From an uncultured Methylococcaceae bacterium (GTDB lineage: Bacteria; Pseudomonadota; Gammaproteobacteria; Methylococcales; Methylococcaceae): a DNA stretch of 45,944 bases. The stretch's first letter is position 1; every line of letters begins with the position of its first letter. The translations under genes and the position numbers were made by a program. Shown here piece after piece: positions 17,448-24,385 of the stretch. The stretch is from contig CAIZPP010000005.1 of assembly GCA_903934875.1 (NCBI GenBank), positions 1 to 45,944 of the forward strand. Direction: 5' to 3'. Under the pieces are notes generated by a model. The model saw nothing but the letters and a program-made list of their open reading frames with translations. It was not told the origin of the DNA and did not search any database.

Positions 17448-18221
17448 ATGAAAGCGGTCATTCTTGCTGGTGGCATGGGAACTCGCATTTCAGAGGAAAC
17501 CCACCTAAAGCCCAAACCCATGATCGAAATCGGCGGCAAGCCGATATTGTGGCACATCATGAAGCTCTATTCCTCGCATGGTGTGAATGAGTTCGTGATC
17601 TGTTGCGGCTACAAAGGCTACATGATCAAAGAATACTTTGCCAACTATTTTCTGCATATGTCAGACGTGACCTTCGACATGCGCACCAATGCCATGCAGG
17701 TGCATGAGCGCCATGCCGAGCCATGGCAGGTAACTCTGGTGGATACTGGAGAGGATACTATGACTGGAGGCCGTCTCAAGCGCGTAGCCTCCTATGTACG
17801 GCAGGATGATGTTTTCTGTTTCACTTACGGTGACGGTGTCGCCGATGTCGATATCACCCAGCAAATTGCCTTTCATCGCCAACACGGCAAATGGGCTACA
17901 GTGACGGCGGTCCAGCCTCCAGGTCGCTACGGGGCTTTGCAAATGGCTGGTGATCATCAGGTGACGGGATTCATGGAAAAGCCGCGAGGCGATGGCGGGT
18001 TGATCAATGGCGGGTTTTTTGTGCTGTCCCCGCAGTGTCTCATGCTTATCAAGGACGATGAGGCGAGTTGGGAGGGAGAACCCTTGGTAGGCCTGGTAAA
18101 CTTGGGCCAACTCATGGCCTTTGAGCATCAAGGTTTCTGGCAACCCATGGATACCTTGCGCGATAAGAACCATCTGGAAGCATTATGGGATTCGGGACGG
18201 GCGCCGTGGAAAGTTTGGTGA
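17448..18221 (+). CDS. rfbF: Glucose-1-phosphate cytidylyltransferase
   Basis: RfbF makes CDP-glucose from CTP and glucose-1-phosphate, the first step to CDP-linked deoxysugars. The nucleotide-binding signature KAVILAGGMGTRISEET opens the protein, KPKPMIEIGGKPILWHIMK follows near residue 22, and FCFTYGDGVADVD lies near 120. Starting at ATG 17448, with GGAG 17435-17438 as ribosome binding site, gives 257 aa, the normal family length; an upstream in-frame TTG (17352) would add 32 unrelated residues. It overlaps rfbG by 4 bp (GTGA). Confidence 0.96.
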   Translation: MKAVILAGGMGTRISEETHLKPKPMIEIGGKPILWHIMKLYSSHGVNEFVICCGYKGYMIKEYFANYFLHMSDVTFDMRTNAMQVHERHAEPWQVTLVDTGEDTMTGGRLKRVASYVRQDDVFCFTYGDGVADVDITQQIAFHRQHGKWATVTAVQPPGRYGALQMAGDHQVTGFMEKPRGDGGLINGGFFVLSPQCLMLIKDDEASWEGEPLVGLVNLGQLMAFEHQGFWQPMDTLRDKNHLEALWDSGRAPWKVW

Positions 18222-19303
18222 GAATTCAACCGTCTTTTTGGTGTGGCCGCTCGGTGTTGGTCACAGGCCATACCGGTTTCAAGGGGGGGTGGTTGTCATT
18301 GTGGTTGCATAGACTGGGTGCGAAAGTCCATGGCTATGCCTTGCCTCCACCTACTGAACCCAGTCTGTTTGAGGCTGCCCGTGTAGGTCATGTACTGGCC
18401 TCGGATACCCGCGCCGATTTGGCGGATTTGACGCAGCTTAAGGCGGCTTTCAGCGCAGCCCAGCCCGATATCGTCTTCCATCTGGCGGCCCAGCCCTTGG
18501 TGCGTGCAAGTTATGTCGATCCTTTAGGCACGTTGTCGAGCAACATACTGGGTACCGCGCATGTGCTGGAGGCTGCACGCAGTTGCGACACCGTACATGC
18601 CTTGGTGCTTATCACCACCGACAAAGTGTACGAGAACCGGGAATGGGTCTATCCATACCGCGAAATCGACCCGCTAGGTGGTCATGATCCCTATAGCGCG
18701 AGCAAGGCAGCGGCAGAGTTGGTTGCGGCAAGCTACCGGGCGAGCTTCTTCACAGGAGCCACGGGCCACCCGGCGCAGGTGGCGACAGTCCGCGCTGGCA
18801 ACGTCATCGGCGGTGGCGATTGGGCCAGCGACAGGCTGGTGCCTGATTGTGTGCGGTCCTTCATGGTGCGGGAATCGGTGCGCTTGCGCTTTCCGCAAGC
18901 AGTGCGGCCTTGGCAGCATGTTTTGGAGCCTCTGGCCGGCTACCTGTTGTTGGCTGAACAGCTTTTGTCCCCAAATGGGGCTGCCTTCGCCAAAGCTTGG
19001 AATTTTGGACCAGATGCCAGTGGCGATGCCTCAGTGGGTGCAGTGGCTGAAACCTTGGCGCAGTTGTGGGGTATGGGAGCCAGCGTGGAGTCCGTTCCAT
19101 CCACAGCTAACCCTCATGAGGCGGGGTTACTAAGACTAGACAGCAGCTTGGCACGCAGCGAACTCGCTTGGAGGCCGCGCTGGTCGTTGGCACAGGCGCT
19201 TTTACAGACCGCGACTTGGTACCAAGCGTGGTTTCAGGGTGCTGATATGGGTGCTTTCACCCTTGATCAAATCGGTGCCTATGAAACGGAGTGCCCCTCA
19301 TGA
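18218..19303 (+). CDS. rfbG: CDP-glucose 4,6-dehydratase
   Basis: This extended SDR enzyme converts CDP-glucose to CDP-4-keto-6-deoxyglucose. The NAD-binding VLVTGHTGFKGGWLSLWL begins near residue 13, the family block TTDKVYENREWVYPY lies near 132, and DPYSASKAAAEL supplies the catalytic YxxxK near 158. GTG 18218 overlaps the rfbF stop (GTGA) and has GGAAAG upstream, giving 361 aa and the usual ...PSFWxGxxVxVTGHTGFKG start; ATG 18185 is an alternative but extends into rfbF. A G7 run (18283-18289) lies in the VTGHTGFKGGW codons. Confidence 0.95.
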   Translation: MRIQPSFWCGRSVLVTGHTGFKGGWLSLWLHRLGAKVHGYALPPPTEPSLFEAARVGHVLASDTRADLADLTQLKAAFSAAQPDIVFHLAAQPLVRASYVDPLGTLSSNILGTAHVLEAARSCDTVHALVLITTDKVYENREWVYPYREIDPLGGHDPYSASKAAAELVAASYRASFFTGATGHPAQVATVRAGNVIGGGDWASDRLVPDCVRSFMVRESVRLRFPQAVRPWQHVLEPLAGYLLLAEQLLSPNGAAFAKAWNFGPDASGDASVGAVAETLAQLWGMGASVESVPSTANPHEAGLLRLDSSLARSELAWRPRWSLAQALLQTATWYQAWFQGADMGAFTLDQIGAYETECPS

Positions 19304-19863
19304 GTTCCCGCTTTGATATTTTCGACACGCCAATGTCCGGGTTGAAACTAATTCAACGCAAGCCGCTGGGGGACCGGCGTGGTTATCTGGAACGGCTATT
19401 TTGCACAGAAGAACTGCAAATGCTGATCCCCAGCCGGGGCATTGTGCAAATCAACCACAGCTTGACTGCCCGGCGCGGCACTGTGCGCGGTATACACTTT
19501 CAGTATCCACCCCATGCCGAAGTCAAGTTTGTGAGTTGCCTGCGCGGTGAAGTGTTTGATGTGGCAGTGGACCTGCGCCAAGGTTCCGTGACTTTTTTGC
19601 ACTGGCACGGGGTTATACTGAGCGCCGACAACCACCAAACCCTATTGATACCTGAAGGCTTTGCCCACGGTTTCCAGACCTTGACCGAGGATTGTGAGAT
19701 GATATATTTCCATACCGCAGCCCATCAGCCGAGTGCAGAAGGTGGACTCAATGCCAAAGACCCCCGTTTGAATATTGATTGGCCTGTGGCGATGACAGAG
19801 CAGTCTCCTCGCGACGCGGCGCACCCGTGGCTGGGCGATGATTTCACCGGAGTGGCGTTATGA
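19300..19863 (+). CDS. dTDP-4-dehydrorhamnose 3,5-epimerase-family (RmlC-like) cupin
   Basis: This 187-aa cupin of the RmlC/RfbC fold epimerises 4-keto-6-deoxy sugar nucleotides at C3 and/or C5. The catalytic-His block GTVRGIHFQYPPHAEVKFV is present near residues 61-79, with VFDVAVDLRQGS and LLIPEGFAHGFQTL following. At the position of the usual catalytic Tyr (YYxP in RmlC) I read AAHQPSAEGG, so the acid may be replaced by His, which can signal a mono-epimerase or altered specificity; this needs alignment. ATG 19300 overlaps the rfbG stop (ATGA). Being coupled to rfbG, its substrate is probably CDP-4-keto-6-deoxyglucose or its derivative rather than a dTDP sugar. Confidence 0.85.
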   Translation: MSSRFDIFDTPMSGLKLIQRKPLGDRRGYLERLFCTEELQMLIPSRGIVQINHSLTARRGTVRGIHFQYPPHAEVKFVSCLRGEVFDVAVDLRQGSVTFLHWHGVILSADNHQTLLIPEGFAHGFQTLTEDCEMIYFHTAAHQPSAEGGLNAKDPRLNIDWPVAMTEQSPRDAAHPWLGDDFTGVAL

Positions 19864-21104
19864 AATGCCGACATTGTAGTTCTGAGCTGAAGCTGCCCTT
19901 GGTGGACTTGGGCAGCGCACCGCCGTCCAATGCCTATCTCACCGAGACCACGTTGAGGGCGGTGGAAAAATGGTTTCCCTTGCGGGTGTTGGTGTGTGAG
20001 CAGTGCTGGTTGGCGCAAACCGAGGATTTTGCCCAGGCAGAAGAATTATTTGCTGCCGACTATGCCTATTTCAGTGGCTTTTCCAGCAGTTGGCTGGCGC
20101 ATTGCGATCATTATGTGGCTGATATGGCGGCTCGTTTTGGTTTAAGTGCCGCTAGCCAAGTGGTTGAAGTCGCCGCCAACGACGGCTACTTATTGCAGTA
20201 TGTGCAGGCACGCAGCATACCCTGCATTGGAATTGAACCCACTGCTAGCACTGCTGCCGTCGCTCGTGCCAAGGGCATACCTATCGTTGAGGATTTTTTT
20301 GGCATCCGTCTAGCGCAGGATCTGGCCGCGCAAGGGCTGCAGGCCGACTTGATCGTCGCCAATAATGTGCTCGCCCATGTGCCGGATATCAACGATTTCG
20401 TAGCGGGTTTTGCCATGTTGCTCAAGTCTGGCGGCGTGGCGACCTTTGAGTTTCCCCATTTGTTACGACTGATTGCCGATAAGCAGTTCGATACTATTTA
20501 TCACGAACATTTTTCTTATTTGTCGCTGACGGCGGTGCGCCGCATCTTTTCCGCCAACGGTTTGTCCGTGTTCGATGTGGAAGAGCACCCCACCCACGGT
20601 GGTAGCCTGCGGGTGTTCGCCCAGCGCGGCGACACCTGCCCTAATCCAAGCAGTGACAAGGTTGGTGAGTTATTGCAACAGGAAGCACAAGCCGGGATGG
20701 CTAACGCCCCTTACTATGCCGGGTTTCAAGCCCGCACCAACCGAGTCAAGGATGATTTCCTGGCATTTCTGCTGGATGCCAAGCGGCAGGGCAATACTGT
20801 CGCTGGTTACGGTGCCGCCGCCAAGGGCAATACTTTATTAAACTTTGCCGGAATCCGGCCTGATCTGTTGCCGTTCGTGGTAGACCGCAATCCGGCCAAG
20901 CAAGGGAAATACCTGCCTGGTAGCCGCATACCCATAGTCAACGAAAATCACCTTAAAGTCACACGACCGGATTTTGTGGTGATTCTTCCATGGAACCTAA
21001 AGGCAGAAGTGATGCGACAGCTTGATTACATCAAGGAATGGGGTGGCAAGTTTGTCACGGCGGTGCCTAGTGTGGCAGTGTCAGACGGGACAGGGTGTGA
21101 TTAA
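19860..21104 (+). CDS. SAM-dependent sugar C-methyltransferase
   Basis: This 414-aa enzyme has the three-part architecture of NDP-hexose C-methyltransferases (TylCIII/NovU type). An N-terminal zinc-binding domain (CRHC at 3-6 and CEQC near 43) is followed by a Rossmann SAM domain (VVEVAANDGYLLQYV near 100) and a C-terminal domain with GYGAAAKGNTLLNF near 318. FEFPHL and YHEHFSYLSL are characteristic of the family. It adds a methyl branch to a ketosugar carbon, usually C3. ATG 19860 overlaps the preceding stop (ATGA). With rfbF, rfbG and an epimerase, and no rfbH-like 3-deoxygenase, it predicts a CDP-linked 3-C-methyl-6-deoxyhexose. Confidence 0.88.
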   Translation: MKCRHCSSELKLPLVDLGSAPPSNAYLTETTLRAVEKWFPLRVLVCEQCWLAQTEDFAQAEELFAADYAYFSGFSSSWLAHCDHYVADMAARFGLSAASQVVEVAANDGYLLQYVQARSIPCIGIEPTASTAAVARAKGIPIVEDFFGIRLAQDLAAQGLQADLIVANNVLAHVPDINDFVAGFAMLLKSGGVATFEFPHLLRLIADKQFDTIYHEHFSYLSLTAVRRIFSANGLSVFDVEEHPTHGGSLRVFAQRGDTCPNPSSDKVGELLQQEAQAGMANAPYYAGFQARTNRVKDDFLAFLLDAKRQGNTVAGYGAAAKGNTLLNFAGIRPDLLPFVVDRNPAKQGKYLPGSRIPIVNENHLKVTRPDFVVILPWNLKAEVMRQLDYIKEWGGKFVTAVPSVAVSDGTGCD

Positions 21105-21115
21105 AAATGATCCAG

Positions 21116-21169
21116 GAGTGCAAGGTTTGCTTTGCGATGCCATCTGTTGGCAAGGCAAGCCTTGCACTC
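21116..21169 (+). terminator. Hairpin after the C-methyltransferase gene
   Basis: Arms 21116-21135 and 21150-21169 pair over 20 bp with two G-T-type mismatches (GAGTGCAAGG / CCTTGCACTC at the base), loop 14 bp. It starts 12 bp after the stop codon. There is no T-run, so it may be a Rho-independent-like stem, an mRNA-end stabiliser, or a palindromic repeat. Confidence 0.55.
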
Positions 21170-21216
21170 TAGGCGTTATTTCAAGAAACGCACCGTTCGT
21201 TTATATGCATCACTTT

Positions 21217-21544
21217 TACAGCGTTTTCAACATCAAAGAGTTACTTGATAGCTGGAATGAAAGGGTAAGGTATTCCGTTAACTTGAAACGTTTGCTGAAT
21301 ATCCTTCAACGTGGTAAGGCGCAACAGGCGTAAGCCGTAGTTCTGGTAAAGTCATTTGTTGCTCGACAAACAACGGCCTATGTGCCACTATATCGCTTAG
21401 GAGTTCCGATTTGCAATTATGTACAGCGTTTTTTCTTAACAAAGAAAAATAATATAGGGCACCCAATCAAACCATCCTGCGTTTGAATTGCTTTGCAAAA
21501 TGATATAACTTAACAGGTAACTCTTCGATGTTAAAAATGCTGTA
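21217..21544. repeat. Composite repeat element (alpha part + core + beta element)
   Basis: Left part 21217-21303 is an alpha-type element lacking its right end (TACAGCGTTTTCAACATC...). The core 21304-21421 matches, in reverse complement, the 11728-11942 core. The right part 21422-21544 is a full beta element ending AAAAATGCTGTA with TA at both edges. The outer ends are both of the long type (ATCAAAGAGTTACTTG and its complement), so the whole 328 bp may move as one unit. It sits inside the deoxysugar cassette. Confidence 0.78.
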
Positions 21545-21559
21545 ACAAATGGCGACGTC

Positions 21560-21862
21560 ATGCGACTGACTCCATATCAAATCCATGCGATTATCCAAAC
21601 CGTATCCCGTTTGACCGGCGGGACAGCGGAAGTTTTTTTGTTTGGTTCACGGCTTGATGATCGGGCGAGGGGAGGTGATATCGACCTGTTGATTCTGACC
21701 AGTACTCAGATGGGCCTAATCGAGCGGGCGCGGATCAAAATGGAATTGGAATCCCTAGTCAGCCTACCGATTGATATTGTATCGCAAGTGCACAACTCGG
21801 CACCTACCCCGTTTCAGCGTATCGCCCGTGCCAATGCCGTCAGACTGGAGCCGCTATTATGA
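21560..21862 (+). CDS. MNT-type minimal nucleotidyltransferase (antitoxin-like)
   Basis: This 100-aa protein has the nucleotidyltransferase active site LFGSRLDDRARGGDIDLLI (GSR..RGGDIDL) near residues 28-46 and a third acidic position in LPIDIVSQ near 71. MNT proteins act as antitoxins of HEPN RNases, in known cases by AMPylating them. The following ORF overlaps by 4 bp (ATGA) and starts like a HEPN partner but is broken, so this is an orphaned antitoxin. It is homologous to the decayed gene at 35943. It begins 15 bp after a repeat element. Confidence 0.85.
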   Translation: MRLTPYQIHAIIQTVSRLTGGTAEVFLFGSRLDDRARGGDIDLLILTSTQMGLIERARIKMELESLVSLPIDIVSQVHNSAPTPFQRIARANAVRLEPLL

Positions 21863-22072
21863 ACAATGCTGCACTTGAAGCGGAACGGGCGTATCTTTCT
21901 GGCCTGCTTGAGGCTATTCAGCGTTGTGTTTATTTTTTAGACGCTTCTGACCGGAAGCATACATGGCCGTTAATGCCAGAAAACTTGGCATACCATAAAA
22001 ATGTCACGCATACACTACACTAAACACACGACTACCGAGTTGAAGATGGCTTTAGTCACCGATGCCGCCAGT
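21859..22072 (+). pseudogene. Truncated HEPN-domain toxin remnant
   Basis: From ATG 21859 (overlapping the MNT stop) the frame reads MNNAALEAERAYLSGLLEAI and continues RCVYFLDASDRKHTWPLMPENLA, a typical N-terminus of MNT-associated HEPN proteins, but stops at TAA 22021-22023 after 54 codons. Directly after it the same frame gives THDYRVEDG, resembling the family's C-terminal RNxxAHDY region. The simplest reading is an internal deletion of the middle (about 60-70 residues) with loss of the RNase site Arg. The usual protein is about 150 aa. Confidence 0.7.
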
Positions 22073-22089
22073 GATGGCTGGGTTGACCT

Positions 22090-22935
22090 GTGAAAATAGC
22101 TGTGACAGGGGCAACCGGTTTTATCGGGCGGCATGTTGTTGCTGAACTGGATCGCCGCTCAGTGTTTCCGGTCCTGATGTGTCGGCCCGCAGCAAAAATT
22201 CCGCTGCCGTTGTCAAATTATGAAATTGTTTCGATTGACCTTGAAAATCCGCCGCCTAATGCATTTGATTTGCTGGGCCAGCCAGATATACTGGTCCATC
22301 TAGCGTGGTCTGGGTTGCCGAATTACAAATCATTGCATCATTTTGAGGAAGAATTGCCAGCCCAGTATCGCTTCCTGAAAGGGCTGATTAAATCCGGTCT
22401 AAAAAACCTAGTCGTCACAGGAACCTGCTTTGAATACGGTATGCAGTCAGGCCCGCTTCACGAAGAGATGGGTGCACGACCGAGCAATCCTTATGGTTTT
22501 GCCAAAGACGCGCTGCGGTGCCAATTAGAATATCTTCAGAAGTTTCAGGCATTTAATCTGATTTGGGCGCGCCTGTTTTATCTTTATGGGGAAGGGCAGG
22601 CAGAGAATTCATTGTTACCGCAGCTTATGCGGGCGGTGGAGCGAGGTGACAAGATGTTCAATATGTCCGGTGGGGAGCAGTTGCGCGATTATCTACCCGC
22701 TGCCGAAGCGGGGAAACATCTTGTTTCCTTGGCAATGACGGTTCAGAATCACGGAATTGTGAATGTTTGTTCGGGAACCCCTATTTCGGTACGCAAACTG
22801 GTTGAAGGCTGGACCAAGGCAGACGGTCGGCTTATAAACCTAAATTTTGGACACTATCCCTATAATGACTATGAACCGATGGCGTTTTGGGGGTGTGCAG
22901 ATAAACTTTACTCAATCATCAAAGAGACTGCATGA
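22090..22935 (+). CDS. NAD-dependent epimerase/dehydratase (extended SDR), putative 4-ketoreductase
   Basis: This 281-aa SDR has a Rossmann motif VTGATGFIGRHVV (residues 5-17), the Thr/Ser site region VVTGTCFEYG (about 109) and the catalytic NPYGFAKDALR (YxxxK about 136). GTG 22090 overlaps the end of an upstream open frame (GTGA), giving VKIAVTGATG. The position after rfbF/rfbG/epimerase/C-methyltransferase suggests it reduces the 4-keto group of the branched sugar, the last step of the pathway; other SDR reactions are possible. A repeat element and a broken toxin gene now separate it from the first four genes. It overlaps the next gene by 4 bp (ATGA). Confidence 0.85.
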   Translation: MKIAVTGATGFIGRHVVAELDRRSVFPVLMCRPAAKIPLPLSNYEIVSIDLENPPPNAFDLLGQPDILVHLAWSGLPNYKSLHHFEEELPAQYRFLKGLIKSGLKNLVVTGTCFEYGMQSGPLHEEMGARPSNPYGFAKDALRCQLEYLQKFQAFNLIWARLFYLYGEGQAENSLLPQLMRAVERGDKMFNMSGGEQLRDYLPAAEAGKHLVSLAMTVQNHGIVNVCSGTPISVRKLVEGWTKADGRLINLNFGHYPYNDYEPMAFWGCADKLYSIIKETA

Positions 22936-23714
22936 GTACGAATCCGATTGAAGTGTTTTCTCAGGAGTGCGGGGAAAGGATCGCATCCTATCCTAGCAGC
23001 GAATTGGCTAGTGCCGCTGCCCTATTCATGGCAGCTAGCACAGTGCCTAAGTACTCCTACAATTTCTCCTGGCTTGGTCGCCCTATCATCCAGTATCCGC
23101 AAGACATCATTGCGATGCAGGAGATCATTTGGTTGGTGCAGCCTGACCTGATAATTGAAGCCGGCATTGCACATGGCGGGTCGCTGATCATGAGCGCATC
23201 CATACTGGCCTTACTTGATATGAGTGATGCCATTGAGTCGGGCGAAAAACTCGATCCTAAACTTTCCCACCGCAAAGTATTGGGCATCGACATAGACATT
23301 CGTGCCCACAACCGCGAGGCTATCGAGGCACACCCTATGGCTTCGCGCATTCAGATGATCCAAGGTTCCAGCATCGAACTGGAAATAATTGAACAGGTAC
23401 GCGCCGTCGCCGCAAACTATAAGCGTGTGCTAGTCTGCCTAGATAGTAACCACACCCACGCCCATGTGCTGGCAGAATTGGAAGCCTATGCGCCGCTCAC
23501 CTCAGAAGGCAGTTATTGTGTGGTGTTCGATACCATCATTGACGACATGCCTGAAGGTACTTACCCCGACCGCCCGTGGGACAAGGGCAATAACCCAAAA
23601 ACTGCCGTGTGGGAGTATCTAAAATCCCACTCCGAGTTTGAGATCGACAAGAGTATACAAAACAAGCTGCTGATTACTGTCGCACCGGATGGGTTTTTGC
23701 GGCGGGTAAGGTAG
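22932..23714 (+). CDS. CmcI/cephalosporin hydroxylase-family (probable sugar O-methyltransferase)
   Basis: This 260-aa protein belongs to the CmcI family, which in glycan clusters (rhamnosyl O-methyltransferases) methylates sugars rather than hydroxylating antibiotics. Landmarks are FSWLGRPIIQYPQDIIAMQE (about 44-63), the SAM-binding LIIEAGIAHGGSLI (about 72), LGIDIDIRAHNR (about 116), VLVCLDSNHTHAHVL (about 165) and the metal-site-like FDTIIDDMP. ATG 22932 overlaps the SDR stop. Together they suggest O-methylation of the deoxysugar-containing unit. The family assignment is strong, the acceptor unknown. Confidence 0.85.
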   Translation: MSTNPIEVFSQECGERIASYPSSELASAAALFMAASTVPKYSYNFSWLGRPIIQYPQDIIAMQEIIWLVQPDLIIEAGIAHGGSLIMSASILALLDMSDAIESGEKLDPKLSHRKVLGIDIDIRAHNREAIEAHPMASRIQMIQGSSIELEIIEQVRAVAANYKRVLVCLDSNHTHAHVLAELEAYAPLTSEGSYCVVFDTIIDDMPEGTYPDRPWDKGNNPKTAVWEYLKSHSEFEIDKSIQNKLLITVAPDGFLRRVR

Positions 23715-23830
23715 ATGATACTGATTTAGCCGCGTAGGTCTGGCAACGTTTTTTTTTGCCCGAGACTTCATCGGTGTTGTCGGGCGAAAACAGGCTCGCT
23801 AGACCTGCAAGACTGTGAGAGGAATCTAAC

Positions 23831-24349
23831 ATGAATACCGAATCACTAAAAGAGGCGATTAAACGGGAACTGCCGGAATTTTTGCGTACGGATCAAGACT
23901 TCCGTTCCTACATTATCGAATTGACACGGCAGGAGTATGCAGGACGGGTAGAAACCCAAGACCGGTTTTATGACCTCCTGGCAGAATTGCGCCGCGACCG
24001 GGAAGGGAGAACCCGTGAATGGGAAGAATTTAAGGACGGGCAGAGCCGCAAGTGGGACGAGCAGAACCGCAGGTGGGACGAGCAGAACCGCAGGTGGGAC
24101 GAGACTCAGGCGGAATTGCGGCGGATTCACGAAGAGATTATGTTGCTGATCTGCGAACTGAAGTCTTCCATCGACAAGGCTGGCATGTACATTTTCGAGC
24201 GCAAGGCGCGGTATTACGAGCAGCGGCATCAGCGTACCGCCAACCGTCTGATCGTCATATCGCCCATGATCGACGCACGGGCGCGCAGGGTGGTGGAGCG
24301 GTTGGGGATTGAAACCTACGGCGATTCGTCCGAAGTTGAGGCAATATGA
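23831..24349 (+). CDS. PD-(D/E)XK-like (DUF3782-type) protein with internal deletion
   Basis: This 172-aa protein has the N-terminus of a family common in methanotrophs and cyanobacteria (LKEAIKRELPEFLRTDQDFR) and a coiled coil with tandem WDEQNRR heptads (21-bp DNA repeats near 24053-24094). It then jumps from RRIHEEIM to LLICELKSSIDKAGMY and the conserved tail YEQRHQRTANRLIVISPM. Family members I know are about 240-260 aa and have 80-90 more residues here, including the acidic part of the nuclease-like core; only the ELK of the ExK motif remains. The frame is kept across the deletion. A good ribosome binding site (GAGAGGA) precedes ATG 23831. Probably inactive. Confidence 0.7.
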   Translation: MNTESLKEAIKRELPEFLRTDQDFRSYIIELTRQEYAGRVETQDRFYDLLAELRRDREGRTREWEEFKDGQSRKWDEQNRRWDEQNRRWDETQAELRRIHEEIMLLICELKSSIDKAGMYIFERKARYYEQRHQRTANRLIVISPMIDARARRVVERLGIETYGDSSEVEAI

Positions 24350-24385
24350 GGTTCAAGGTGCCCACTGCATCAGTTTGGATAAAGC

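Noticed and set aside
21022-21333. ORF reading through the hairpin and the element (ends ...YSVFNIKELLDSW)
   Set aside because: It overlaps the C-methyltransferase gene in another frame and its C-terminus is only the translated element end, which recurs at other copies.
23748-23790. Terminator after the CmcI-type gene (T9 run and GCCCGA...TCGGGC hairpin)
   Set aside because: The T-run precedes the hairpin on the plus strand and would be A-run on the minus strand, so it fits neither direction.
24053-24112. Short direct repeats in the PD-(D/E)XK-like gene as a CRISPR array
   Set aside because: The repeats are contiguous, without spacers, in frame and encode WDEQNRR heptads.
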